64,000 nucleotides of DNA from Roridomyces roridus (GCA_029378245.1 JARKIF010000072.1:98949-162948); one strand, 5' to 3'. Positions 22,703-32,716 are shown, numbered from the stretch's first letter. The notes: generated by a model not told the origin, from the letters alone. Program-made: numbers and translations.

Positions 22703-23163
22703 ATGGAGTTCCCTACCCACACCCATCCCTGCGTCTTCAAAATGCTCGTCTCTCGCTTTACCCGTATCGTTCCCATGCCCGAGTTTACTCCACCCGCCGA
22801 CCTCCGCGGAGACTGGTTGCACATCATCATCGCTTCGCACGAACTGCTTCAACTCGTCGGGCTCGGAGACCACAAGGAGACGAACAAGATCATGTCCAGA
22901 TGCGCTAGACTCTGGGTGAGCTCGCTACATACTGGTATTCTCGCCGATATTCATCCTTGCAGCTCCGTTTCCTCGAGGAACCTTTGATGCTGCTCATCCT
23001 CGGCCAGGAGGGTGTCGCCACTCTCCTTGCCGCCATTGAAATCAAGATTACCCAAATCGCGTACGACCGCAAGAACCTTCATGGGCCCAATTACGTTCGC
23101 ATTCCCGAGATTGTGAACTCGTTCTTGGTTGGCTGCAACCGCTATCGACTCGCTCGCTTCTAA
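22703..23163 (+). CDS. Cargo gene E: small paralogous protein family, member 3
   Basis: Exons 22,703-22,915 and 22,963-23,163 give 137 residues; an internal ATG at 22,775 is an alternative start. Exon 1 ends RCARLW at the shared intron position and exon 2 begins LRFLEEPLM. It ends with IVNSFLVGCNRYRLARF, close to gene C. The stop lies about 120 bp from the convergent integrase stop. Confidence 0.62.
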
Positions 23164-23282
23164 ATAAGCGGTATGTCCTACGTTCTTCTTCCGTACCCTC
23201 CCTCAACTGCTTCTTTAGCCTGGTATTCCGTCCCGACCCTTGATACGTAGATTTGTAGTCCATGTATCACCGCCGTTTCTTG

Positions 23283-24851
23283 CTAAATACCACGTTGGCT
23301 TCTCTTCTTGGTGCGAGTAGAACGCCTCGGCCCTTCCTCGAGTACCAGCTCCTCATCGCCTTCCAAGGCATCCTCTTCTGCCTTTTCTTCATCGCTCAAC
23401 TCAGCAGGGTCACGCTGCTCCCAGTCCGGGTCCAAGGTGATGTCCTCAAACTGATAGTCTCGACCCGAAGTTTCGTCCCTAGGTTGTCGTCGCTCTACTA
23501 ATATGTCCAATTCTTCTTTGGTCATATCAATCAGCTCTTCGATTTTGCTCTTGAACTTGATGGTTTTGCGCGCAAAGTATGGAACCACCCGAAACGCTCC
23601 AACCTTTCCAGGATACACAGCGCCGTTCATTTCACATACAATGTACGAGCCACCTTGCGTTCTTCGCAGAATTACCATGGGGCCCAAGTACTTGGGTTCA
23701 AGTTTCGTGTTGAGCGACTTCTCAACTCGAGTATTCCGAATGAGTACCAAGTCTCCAGGCTGGAAATCATGATTCTTGATCGAATTCCCGAATTCCTCAG
23801 CATAGCGCTTGACTGCTGCCAGTTTTTCAGCATCAACACGCTGCCGCATCTCTTCTACATGTTGCCTATGTTTTGCCAGTGCCCTAGCCCTCAAGCCTAC
23901 AAGGTCTTCTGTCGGGATTATCTCTCCTGGATAATCTACTAACCAAGTCGCTTCCACAATGTCGAGTGGCACAGTGGGATGACAACCCGTCACTGCATAA
24001 TAGGGTGAACAACCCAAGCCGCGTCGGGTTGTAATCCTATCAGCCCATACTACTTGCGGTAAGAACCAGAACCATTTCCTAACATCCCCCCCAGTGGCTT
24101 TGTATACCATCTGGCGCATTTGCTTATGACCAGATTCCACGGGTCCGTTGGCTTGTGAGTTGTACGGGGAGATACGAATACCTGTTATCCCATATTTCAG
24201 ATTCAGCCATTCGAGCGCCGCTAGGAACTGTGGTGCGTTGTCTGTCACGATCTCCTTCGGACAGCCCCATCTGCAAATGATATGTTCCAGCAAGAAACGT
24301 CCCAGCGCAGCTGCGTTGTCGGCTTTAAGACCTTTAGACTCCAGCCACCGACTGAGAGAATCCCTAGCCGATACTACGTAACGACAGCCGTTCGATATAG
24401 CCCCCATAATCGCAACATTGACATGGATCTTCTGGAACAGGCTCGGCGTGAACGTTGGGACCGGAGGTATCCGCAATAACTCTTCTTTTCGAGTCTGGCA
24501 CAGATGACAACTCTGAACATACCATTTGATGTCATGTTCCATCTCTGGCCACCAGAACCTCTGCTCAATTAGAGATCTGGTTGCATATATCCCTCTATGT
24601 CCCAAACTATCGTGCGAAGCCCTCATCATGTACATTCTGTGCTCCTTTTCCACTACCAGTTTGTGAGCTGAGTCCGCTGAGCGTCGGAATAATCGTCCTT
24701 GGGGATCCAAGAAGAATTTCCTAGCGTATTGGATAAAACGCCTCAGTGCCAAAGGATTTATGTTCTTTGGCCTATTGTTTATAGGATCCAGTAGCCACTG
24801 CTTCACGTATCCGAGCTTCCAATCCTGATTCTTCGCTCCTACCGACCTCAT
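23283..24851 (-). pseudogene. gypsy integrase with an Asn at the first catalytic position
   Basis: A 522-codon frame. The N-terminal HHCC finger (HDSLGHRGIYAT...CHLCQTRK) is intact. In the DDE core the second Asp (VTDNAP) and the Glu (NGPVESGH) are present, but the first position reads KIHVNVAIM, with Asn (AAT) where related elements have Asp (HxD). That should abolish strand transfer. A chromodomain-like or GPY-type tail (PGDLVLIRNTRVEKSL...KLEPKYLGPMVI) follows, with an acidic and basic end. The ATG overlaps the RT stop as ATGA, in another frame. Confidence 0.8.
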
Positions 24852-27355
24852 GCCCTCCGGATACGTTTCCCTTTTGCAGGATCGAACTTGAAAGCGTCTG
24901 GTGGTAAGAGAGGTTCTTCCTCACGGATATGGCTCATGATAAATTGAGGTATCTCCAAGTCTTTCTCTCGGAATTTCTCTCTGATCATTCTAGCTTCCCC
25001 GCGTTCCTCCAGATACGCGTCCATACACTGATGTTCGAATTGCAGGAGCACGTCAGTCGACTCCGTAGCCTCTTCCTTCACCTCAGCGAAGTACCCACCT
25101 CTGGTATCGATCCCAGCCTTGAAGTCTTCGAAGTCAGCGGGCTGTTCGATATCATAGTCCCAGTCATCGTGTTGCTCGGGCGGCGGGTTATCATCAAATC
25201 CGTCCTCCGGGCTTGGATAGTCTGGATCACCTGGTTGTTTCTTGCGTCGAGACAGACCATCCGGTGAGAAGGTACAGCCCTTCACATGCTTCAACGTAAA
25301 GTGGAACATTAGTATCTCTTCAATCCAACGGTTGATGGTTGCGTTAGGCCCCATGCCAGGGTTGTCTAGCATCCCTTTAATGTACATGGCATCTGTTTCC
25401 ACCACCAAGCGCCGGCATCCAAGTAACCAGTATTGCATATGTTCCAGTGCACGCTTGAGCCCGTAAAGTTCGCGTTTTGGTTGTGAAAACCTAGCTTCTC
25501 GCTCGTTGAGGGGGATGGAGTCGAACTTTGCATAGTACCGCTTCTTCGGGTCATTAGGATCGACTTGATATATCTCTATACCTATAGCCATCCAAGATGT
25601 ATCCACAGCTAATACTATATCCGAGTCCCAATCGTAATTTAATGGCTTCAAGGCTTCGCAGTGCTCCACCGAATACTTCAATGTATCCATAGAGCCTTGC
25701 GCCTTATCCGTCCATTCAAACTCAATGTCCTTCCTCAGCAAACGAGTGAGCCAACGCGCCTTTGTCGAATAGTCCTTTATGAACATTCTGAGACAACCAA
25801 CTACACCTAGGAATTGTCGTACCTGAGAGACGTCCTCAAGAGGAGGCCATCTCGAGATGACACCAATCCTATCGGTGGACGGTTTTCGCCCTTCGAATGA
25901 ACACACATGCCCTACTACTGCAAATTCAGCTTTACAGATAATCACCTTGAGAGCTGAGATAGTGCCTCCGCAGTATTTCAGTCTCTGGGCAATTCTGTTC
26001 AGGTTCTGAAAGTGCTCCCATACAAAACGTCGAATCCCCCGATTCTCTGGTATAGTCTCATAAGTACCATGTTTGTCCTGATATCGCGATCCTGGCCCTT
26101 TCACCGGTACATCGTCGATATACGGGATGGTTATATGAGGTATCTCGTCTTTGAGGATAAAGGTAACGTCGTCATGGAAGATGGGTACCGAATTCGTCCA
26201 GCCCTGCGGCAATTTCACCAATCTCAGAGCTCCAAAGGGTGTTTGAAAGGTAGTATAGTCGCGAGAGGACTCGGCAATATCCCTATGGTCGTACCCAGAA
26301 TAGAGATCGAATACAGCTCCGCACGCTCTTCCTGCAAACTGACTCGCAATCTCATCTGTAGCTGGTGGAATTCCAGAATGCGCTATGGTCACCGCATTCA
26401 AAGGTTCCAGCGCATGTACCAACCGGATACTCTTCCCATCCTTCTTTAGTACTCCGAAAAACTTCGAACGGTACGAGGAGTTGGACGGCTCGTACACTCC
26501 TGCATCGATCTTCTTCTTGATCACTCGACAGAACTCATCTAGCTGACCACGAGGTATGGGTATAGATCTCTCAACCCAGACCTTATGTTCAACCGTGGGA
26601 ATTTCAACCGGTGGGAAGAATTCATGTTTCCACGATCCTCTCTCGGAATCATCCCATGCGAATGCGTCGTTGTGCTTAGATACAAAGTCATGCATGAGTT
26701 TCCGCTCCTCATCCCACAGAAAGCCTTCATCATGAAGCTTGTCTATGCCCTCCTTCCGTTCTTGGGTGTATCGTCCTGTCGGGACAAAATCCCCTGGATT
26801 AGTTGGCAACGTAGGGAGGTCCTTCAATGGGTCCCCAATAATCTGCCTCTGTATCCGGTATTTTTCGGGTAACTCGGTGAAGACTGGTTTCGTCTTCAGG
26901 GCCACAGGTTTGTACTTTTTGCCGGCAAACGCCTCCAGGACCGGGATACCAGGATCTAAGACTGAGTCCGATTCCAGTCGCGGTACATGGCCGTGTACAG
27001 AGCACTTGAAACATTCCTTGGCGGTGTCCTCTTCATGACACCGTTTCCTCCTCTTTCTGTTGGCCTTTTTGATAGAGCTTCGACTTCGTGTTCCCCCCAG
27101 ATGAGACGGTAAATGCTCATCAAAGGTAAATACTTGGTACGTAGGCCCATCAACCTTGCTTTCCTTTGTATCAACGCCACTCACAAACTCGTTTAGGAGC
27201 TGTGCAGCCGCTTGATCCTGTTTCAATGCCTCACTATCCTCAGAAGCTACCAGATACTCCGCCTTTAGCTCATCCGGATTGAACTTCCCATCGTCTCTGG
27301 GTTCTGCATACCCCTCAATCCGCAACTCTCCGTATTCATCAAAACCGAACTTCAC
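24848..27355 (-). CDS. gypsy reverse transcriptase and RNase H
   Basis: An 835-codon frame. It opens with a linker, then the RT fold: KKKIDAGVYEPSNSSYRS, FFGVLKKDG, DLYSGYDHRD, TPFGALRLVKLPQGWTNS and the catalytic YIDDVPVKG. The connection and RNase H region has the Asp-Glu-Asp positions AVDTSWMAIG, KRELYGLKRAL and VVETDAMYIKG. Before the fold is a CFKCSVHGH motif in a basic context. The ORF is long and open, but its start and end are in different frames from protease and integrase, so it is not continuous with either as sequenced. Confidence 0.82.
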   Translation of the reverse strand: MKFGFDEYGELRIEGYAEPRDDGKFNPDELKAEYLVASEDSEALKQDQAAAQLLNEFVSGVDTKESKVDGPTYQVFTFDEHLPSHLGGTRSRSSIKKANRKRRKRCHEEDTAKECFKCSVHGHVPRLESDSVLDPGIPVLEAFAGKKYKPVALKTKPVFTELPEKYRIQRQIIGDPLKDLPTLPTNPGDFVPTGRYTQERKEGIDKLHDEGFLWDEERKLMHDFVSKHNDAFAWDDSERGSWKHEFFPPVEIPTVEHKVWVERSIPIPRGQLDEFCRVIKKKIDAGVYEPSNSSYRSKFFGVLKKDGKSIRLVHALEPLNAVTIAHSGIPPATDEIASQFAGRACGAVFDLYSGYDHRDIAESSRDYTTFQTPFGALRLVKLPQGWTNSVPIFHDDVTFILKDEIPHITIPYIDDVPVKGPGSRYQDKHGTYETIPENRGIRRFVWEHFQNLNRIAQRLKYCGGTISALKVIICKAEFAVVGHVCSFEGRKPSTDRIGVISRWPPLEDVSQVRQFLGVVGCLRMFIKDYSTKARWLTRLLRKDIEFEWTDKAQGSMDTLKYSVEHCEALKPLNYDWDSDIVLAVDTSWMAIGIEIYQVDPNDPKKRYYAKFDSIPLNEREARFSQPKRELYGLKRALEHMQYWLLGCRRLVVETDAMYIKGMLDNPGMGPNATINRWIEEILMFHFTLKHVKGCTFSPDGLSRRKKQPGDPDYPSPEDGFDDNPPPEQHDDWDYDIEQPADFEDFKAGIDTRGGYFAEVKEEATESTDVLLQFEHQCMDAYLEERGEARMIREKFREKDLEIPQFIMSHIREEEPLLPPDAFKFDPAKGKRIRRA

Positions 27356-27384
27356 TGCTAACTCTCCTCCTTCGGCGCCAATGC

Positions 27385-28362
27385 CTAATTCCTCGAAGAG
27401 CCATGAAAATCCGATTGGGCCTCAACACTTGCCACCTCGGTTACGGGTGCGGATTCCTGTTTCTGCTTCGGCGGTGATGGCTCAACCAATCTCAGGTTCT
27501 TTCCATCACTTACCACCGATCCCCGCGCGAATGTAGGCATCGTGATCCTGTCACCCCCGTCTGGGTCTCTAATAGTCACCGTCTGGGACCCGTCTCTGAA
27601 GTCCTGGGTCCGAGCTTCCGTTAGAATGTCAAACGGTCGGCCCAACAGCACTTCGTATGCGGGTTGTTCTATCACATGTACTTGTAAGTACACTGTAATG
27701 TCTCCAAAAGTGAAAGGCACGTTTCTAGCCAGGCCTGCTGATTTCTTCAACTGGCCATTCGCACTCTGCATGTAGATCTGGACATCGGGTAGCCATTGTA
27801 CACCGATTTTCTCAGCAACGGACCGTGCCATCGACACAATCTGAGACCCAGTATCTCGGATACTTTCCACCCTTCCCATCTTATTCACTATAGGGAATAG
27901 AACACGAAGGGCTACCGAAGCTTCCGCTGCAAATATCTGCCTCGGAGTTTCATTTTCGTCAAGCGAGGATAGATACGCAAGTACAGGATCAATAGCGACC
28001 ATGCACCCGGGTTCTAGACCTTCGTCTTCACCTGTTGACATATAAAATGAGCTCACACCTGGCAGATCATCTACTCCTATGGCATCCATCTGCAGGAACA
28101 CAGGTATGCCTTCATCTTCCATGAACGGGAACGCCGACTGCTCTTCTATGGGATTAGACACGGTCAACGGCTTTATAGGCCGCCTAGACTTCTGTGTAAT
28201 CGCACGGAGCTGTTTCGCATATTCCCCGTTCATGGCGACTAGCTTTTCAACGGTAATGCCACGGAGTTCCAACCCCTTCGTCTGGTCCACTAGATCTGGT
28301 ATAATTTTTCGGATCATCGTATTGAGGCACCAGACGATAAGCCCTCTCCTGTCCACCACCAT
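27385..28362 (-). CDS. gypsy retropepsin-like aspartic protease region
   Basis: A 325-codon frame. The active-site signature RDTGSQIVSM lies in a hydrophobic context, and downstream VLLGRPFDIL resembles the second conserved block of Ty3 proteases (ILGRDWL-like). It would cleave the Gag-Pol polyprotein. The frame differs from both flanking segments; the RT frame is already open upstream of its first ATG, and the slip lies at about 27,400. Confidence 0.7.
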   Translation of the reverse strand: MVVDRRGLIVWCLNTMIRKIIPDLVDQTKGLELRGITVEKLVAMNGEYAKQLRAITQKSRRPIKPLTVSNPIEEQSAFPFMEDEGIPVFLQMDAIGVDDLPGVSSFYMSTGEDEGLEPGCMVAIDPVLAYLSSLDENETPRQIFAAEASVALRVLFPIVNKMGRVESIRDTGSQIVSMARSVAEKIGVQWLPDVQIYMQSANGQLKKSAGLARNVPFTFGDITVYLQVHVIEQPAYEVLLGRPFDILTEARTQDFRDGSQTVTIRDPDGGDRITMPTFARGSVVSDGKNLRLVEPSPPKQKQESAPVTEVASVEAQSDFHGSSRN

Positions 28363-28942
28363 TGTTCTTGTTTTTCAGGATACCCCCCGGTCGCTGCTGC
28401 GACGCAGGTGAATCCAACTTCTGAAAGGGTACCGGAGACTCCTCGTCATCAGTCATCTCCTCTACTGTAACCATCCTCCGCTCAGGTTGAACTGGCGTAG
28501 GTTTAGAAACCTTCTTCGTGGGTGAGCCCGTATTCTCTTTGCTCGTATCATCCATGATCTCCGAAGGAACCATGAATCCCACTCTCTTTTCTCCGCTCGT
28601 TCTGCTTCTCCAGTTTTGGTTTTTATCAGCCGGATTCTCGTTCTCAGGGGTCTTGGCAATGGGAGGTGGTGCAAGTTTCGCCCTCCTCTCAGCCCCCTTC
28701 ATTGAACTTTTGGGAAACCCGACGCTTGAGGCGGTGGGCTGGACGACGCACCAGGTTCTAGTCGAAATGAACTGACCCTGGGCCTCGTCTCCGCCCTGCG
28801 CAGGGAATAGTTCTCCTCTGCACGCCTGTACCAACTGTATAACCTGATTCAAGTCATACCCCGCACCCAGAAGAGGGCCTTGGTGAGCTGACAACCGGTT
28901 GTTGCATGAACTGCTGTTGCTGCGGTGGTTGAACACCGCCAT
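28247..28942 (-). pseudogene. gypsy Gag-Pol linker segment
   Basis: A 231-codon frame linking the end of Gag to the protease. It is low in complexity (KKVSKPTPVQPE, MTDDEESPVPF) and contains LNQVIQLVQACRGELF. It overlaps the neighbouring frames at both ends, suggesting frame slips near 28,860-28,950 and 28,310 rather than separate genes. Confidence 0.5.
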
Positions 28943-29553
28943 TGCTCTGGGAAAAAGGGTGGTTGAACACCCTGTGGCATGTGAGGAGGTGTATCCCGAG
29001 TGTCAGGTCGTTGAACGAACTGATTCCTGCTGGAATACATCTGCTGCACACGCTTTGAATGCATCTCGTCGTCCCTAGTATCGTACAAGTGATCTACACG
29101 ATCCTGATATTCGGGATAGTATTGATCTCCTGCCGCACTTGGTCCCCCAACATAAAAGGTTTGCATCATTGCCGCTTGCTGAGACCTTGCCGTTTCACGG
29201 GTTACTCCTTGCCGACGGTAATGTTCCTCCACCTTTTGAGCACGACTGACATTCTCGGGATACCGAGGAATGAGTTGACCATTCGACAATTTGACTTGTC
29301 TATCGTCAAGGATGATCCATCCCAAAGAGATGAATTCGTCCTTTACATGGCACGATCGTATCCTATGCGGTCCCCCACAGAAGAAGCACGGACCATTCCT
29401 CCCTTGGCTGATATTCCACTCTTGGTGGCGCGTACGGCTTCTGCTCCTCTTGCCTACCATGACCATCTTCCTGTCTATTACTCGATTGTTGAGGAGCGGT
29501 ATGCGACGGAGGCGCTCTGATATTTTGATTGAGAAGACGGACCGAGGATTCAA
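28849..29553 (-). pseudogene. gypsy Gag zinc-knuckle segment
   Basis: This frame carries the knuckle CFFCGGPHRIRSC (C-X2-C-X3-H-X4-C) at about 29,350-29,390 and a QQ-rich region. The main Gag frame changes into it at a GGGAGG stretch near 29,395-29,406. The function would be binding of the element's RNA. Confidence 0.65.
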
Positions 29554-30808
29554 AGGCGGTTTCGATGTTCTTCAACCCATCCTCGAACCTCTTGCTCTGG
29601 ATTTTTGTCAGATCTTTGATAGAGGCTATCTCGCTCGCAAATCCTTCCAAACGATCCTCGATTTCAGTCTTCAGGCGTACCTCTCCCGCTGTCCTAGCCG
29701 TCGGATTAACCGGTGGGTCGTACACTGGGTTCATAGGTGCCCTTGCTGGCGTCGCTCCTCCCAACAAACTCATCGCTCTCCTTCCTGACCAGTTGTCTGC
29801 AATAGAATCCGCAATCTTGAACACAGTGGAGAAGAGTAATTTGTCTCCGCGACGATTGCCCGCAATAGGTGCAGCCCCAAGAACTGGCGCTGCTGGTTGT
29901 GGACCTAGCAAAGCCCAAATGGCTTGCTGGTTCATACCCCCTTCGACTTCGGCCGCGAAGTTCTCATCAAATACTCCCAGTATCATCTCAACAAGCTGTA
30001 AGTTTGTGACCAACGCCGATCCTTTCAAGAGCTTCGTAGCTTCGTGGGTGAACGAGATCTCGAAACGGCGCAGTTTCCCGAGTTCGGAGCGGGAAATTGG
30101 TCGATTCTGACTACATATCTCCCGGAGCCTGTTCAGAGATCCCAGATCCATATCCTCGACTTCAGGATATAGGGTCAGGATTTCTTCTTTCCACTCTGCG
30201 AAGGTCCCCGGAGCCGGATACTTGCTTAACATCTTCCACTGGTCCCGAATGTTTTCATCATCAACATAGTCCAGCAACAACTCTTTCTTCCTCGTATCGT
30301 CTGTAATGCTCCCATTGGTGAACACGGTCTCGCAATGCCTGATAAACAATCTCAGGTCGCCAGCCGCCTCCCCTTTGAAATGCGGTCGATTGTTGTCATA
30401 AGACGCCGGTATTTTAAACGCGGTAGTCATTCTGACTCTTGGTATGGTGGTAATATTCGGAATAGGGTTTTGAACGACGGTGGTATTGATCGTATTCTCT
30501 TGCTCGACGCCGGTACCTGACGGTCCTGCTTCGTTTTCTAGCTGAGAGGTGGATGCAATGGTGGCACGCGGTGTTCGGGTTGAAACTCTCGGTTTGGTAA
30601 CACAAGAAGTTTCGAGAGGCTGGACTAAAGTCGCTTTTGCCTTTTGAGAGGTTTTGGTCTGCCAACCAGGAGGATGATTGACGTTAGAACGCAGAGTACC
30701 CGCGTTTAATTGCCCTTCTCCTCGAAGTAAACTGGGAAAATGCCCAGCCGACTTGTCTTGGATAGCCTTTTCCTTTCCTTTCGGTGGAATAGCGAAATCC
30801 GACAGCAA
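29363..30808 (-). CDS. gypsy Gag capsid-like protein
   Basis: A 481-codon frame starting about 98 bp inside the 5' LTR edge. After a basic, Ser/Thr-rich N-terminus comes a retrotransposon Gag fold around residues 135-300 (KIPASYDNNRPHFKGE, DLRLFIRHCE, DQWKMLSKYP, FAEWKEEILTLYPEVED). A helical coiled region follows. The last 15-20 codons are out of frame relative to the zinc knuckle, which continues in the next frame. Confidence 0.75.
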   Translation of the reverse strand: MLSDFAIPPKGKEKAIQDKSAGHFPSLLRGEGQLNAGTLRSNVNHPPGWQTKTSQKAKATLVQPLETSCVTKPRVSTRTPRATIASTSQLENEAGPSGTGVEQENTINTTVVQNPIPNITTIPRVRMTTAFKIPASYDNNRPHFKGEAAGDLRLFIRHCETVFTNGSITDDTRKKELLLDYVDDENIRDQWKMLSKYPAPGTFAEWKEEILTLYPEVEDMDLGSLNRLREICSQNRPISRSELGKLRRFEISFTHEATKLLKGSALVTNLQLVEMILGVFDENFAAEVEGGMNQQAIWALLGPQPAAPVLGAAPIAGNRRGDKLLFSTVFKIADSIADNWSGRRAMSLLGGATPARAPMNPVYDPPVNPTARTAGEVRLKTEIEDRLEGFASEIASIKDLTKIQSKRFEDGLKNIETAFESSVRLLNQNIRAPPSHTAPQQSSNRQEDGHGRQEEQKPYAPPRVEYQPREEWSVLLLWGTA

Positions 30809-30886
30809 TGATTGTCCAAGTAAGACTCAGACGTGCAACAACACAGAGTATTCGATAAATCGAAAGAGATTTTATCACTTCAACCC

Positions 30887-30903
30887 CCTCGCGGTGGGCT
30901 CCA
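30887..30903 (-). promoter_or_regulatory. Primer binding site candidate
   Basis: Two nucleotides inside the 5' LTR the minus strand reads TGGAGCCCACCGCGAGG, beginning with the TGG that pairs with a tRNA 3' CCA. The plus strand therefore resembles a tRNA 3' end. Which tRNA is used cannot be decided without the host tRNA set. Confidence 0.6.
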
Positions 30904-30905
30904 GA

Positions 30906-32370
30906 TGATGTATGTGCTCTAAACCTACTATAGAAATCGACAACACTCGAAGAATCTAACCAGATGAGTCGAGATACAGACGAATCTATATCCAACTAAC
31001 CCAATCACGAAGCTCCGGGGCGAGTGACAACTATTGAATAGCGGGAATGTGGCGAGTATAAGTCCCTAGTACAGGGCCTTGTAAAGGTTGTAGGGAATTG
31101 AGTGATATAGTCTCGGATACGATGTCGAAACAAAGTATTGCGAATAGAGATCCTTGATGTAAACCAAGAATGACGATTCTAAAGCGTTTTGTAGATGGTA
31201 AAGCTTCACAGCTAACACAAAAGATAGATTGAGTTTGGCTAAAGCCGGGGTTTTACAATAAAGCAGGTATTTGGGTCTCTCGATCCCTTTTACACTGGTA
31301 TCCGAAGACGACAGCGACCGATACAACACGGATTTTGTAGATTCCAACACTTCACAACTCTGAACACACAAATAACCCTTGACAGACACACGGTACGACA
31401 CAATCCAACAGATACTGATTCCAACACACTGATTCACACTCAAGTCACACACACAATAGCCAACAAACAAACGTTTAGATTTTCAATAGTGATTGCTTAA
31501 TCTACGCAATGCACCGTCGAAAGCCTCAGACAAAACCCTTGATCGCAGCTGGTAGCTTGCTAGTGGGGGAAGTATCCGCTGCCCTCTTGGGTAACACTCT
31601 ATCTACTTTATACAGGTCCGAGAATCATATGATAGTACAAACGAATGGCGCAACAATTAAAATATCCTTGGTATCTGGAATGGAAACACCCTGATTGGTT
31701 GATCAGAACCGGCATCGTGTACGGCCGGTGTGCCAAGCCATGATTCCGCGTGGCGGACCTGTCGATCCGTGACTCCAACATTGATCCATGACTCGACTGA
31801 TTTTAGTGAAGTCGTATCCGACCTCTCCCTTGATTGTATACCCTCCAGACGTACGCCCATAGGTTGTAGGTCCAGAGCGATACCCATATCTCCGACTACC
31901 TGTCCCGGATACCAGCAGATACTAGTTTGAAGACTAGTATCCGACCCGGATCCTCCTTGTCCCGACTGCTGATGACAACTACGTCACTCCCTTCGGACCC
32001 GTTTCGGCGGTCTACTCATGTTTCAGGCTTTTCGGCCGACTTGCCCATCATCCCGTGAACTTCCGAACCTCCGAATTGCACTCGCACCAAGGTTCGAACG
32101 GCTGACAATCGTACAACTGTTAAGAACTTGTTTAATTGGTGTATCCCATTGGTAGAGCAGGTATCCACAACTCCTACATGTTTCGGAGTGAGCCCGTCGG
32201 TCATATTCAGGTAAATACCCTTCAACCCGTACAGTACTCTTAAGTATCCACCCCACTGACTGTCTCTGGGCTCAACATCAGTCTTGTACTGAGATGACTT
32301 AGCTAGGATACTACCTCTGAAATCGTGCAAAACGCGCGTTTTCAAGGGCAGTCAATTTCCATGCTTATCA
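30906..32370 (-). repeat. 5' LTR of the gypsy element
   Basis: 1,465 bp, TGAT...ATCA, the partner of 14,684-16,149. It is flanked on the outside by CCGC (32,371-32,374), identical to the bases before the other LTR. Confidence 0.92.
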
Positions 32371-32419
32371 CCGCTCTGGGATTTCCAGCTCCGCAGCCCG
32401 CGGTGTACCTCAGAGCATA
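32371..32419 (-). pseudogene. DUF6589 gene, displaced upstream exon
   Basis: On the minus strand a splice acceptor GCACAG (just above 32,419) opens an exon beginning YALRYTAG and ending in the CCGC duplication. Joined across the 17.7-kb insertion with one CCGC copy, the frame passes directly into DGLVTRYASS at 14,679. Exons further upstream are not found: the region is taken over by a MITE, so the gene may already have been broken. Confidence 0.65.
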
Positions 32420-32470
32420 CTGTGCGGCAAGTTACACACTCTGATGAACCCTCGCGTATTCTGACCGCCG

Positions 32471-32625
32471 TTAGGCTCCATTCGGATCGCGTTACTTCCG
32501 GTTATTTTAGCGATTTTTCGTTACTTCCGCTGCCATTTTCGGTGATGGAAAGTAATCATCATTTTCTGTTTGGCGGTGAAATGCTCCAAAGTGTCAGAAA
32601 GTAACGTTATCCGAATGGAGCCTTA
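32471..32625. mobile_element. 149-bp MITE with TTA target duplication
   Basis: The ends GGCTCCATTCGGATCGCGTTACTT (32,474-32,497) and its complement (about 32,599-32,622) form 24-bp inverted repeats with two mismatches. TTA flanks both sides (32,471-32,473 and 32,623-32,625), the duplication used by PIF/Harbinger transposases. No coding capacity. Confidence 0.65.
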
Positions 32626-32716
32626 TGGAGCCTTATAGACCGAGGCCAACTGGATGGCGGTGCGTTATTCATGACGTCCATTCCCCGAACAGCTTCCAAT
32701 GTGCACAATTTTATAG

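Larger units (their letters stand above)
14684..32370 (-). mobile_element. 17.7-kb Ty3/gypsy LTR retrotransposon with antisense cargo genes
   Basis: Two long direct repeats (14,684-16,149 and 30,906-32,370) bound an internal region that reads, on the minus strand, PBS, gag, protease, RT-RNase H, integrase (RT before integrase, the Ty3/gypsy order), then about 7 kb of extra DNA, the polypurine tract and the 3' LTR. Both LTRs begin TGAT and end ATCA. CCGC flanks the outer ends (14,680-14,683 and 32,371-32,374), a 4-bp target duplication. The extra DNA carries five spliced genes on the plus strand, convergent with integrase, with only about 120 bp between the last cargo stop and the integrase stop. 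By eye the LTRs differ at about 25-30 positions. Confidence 0.9.
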
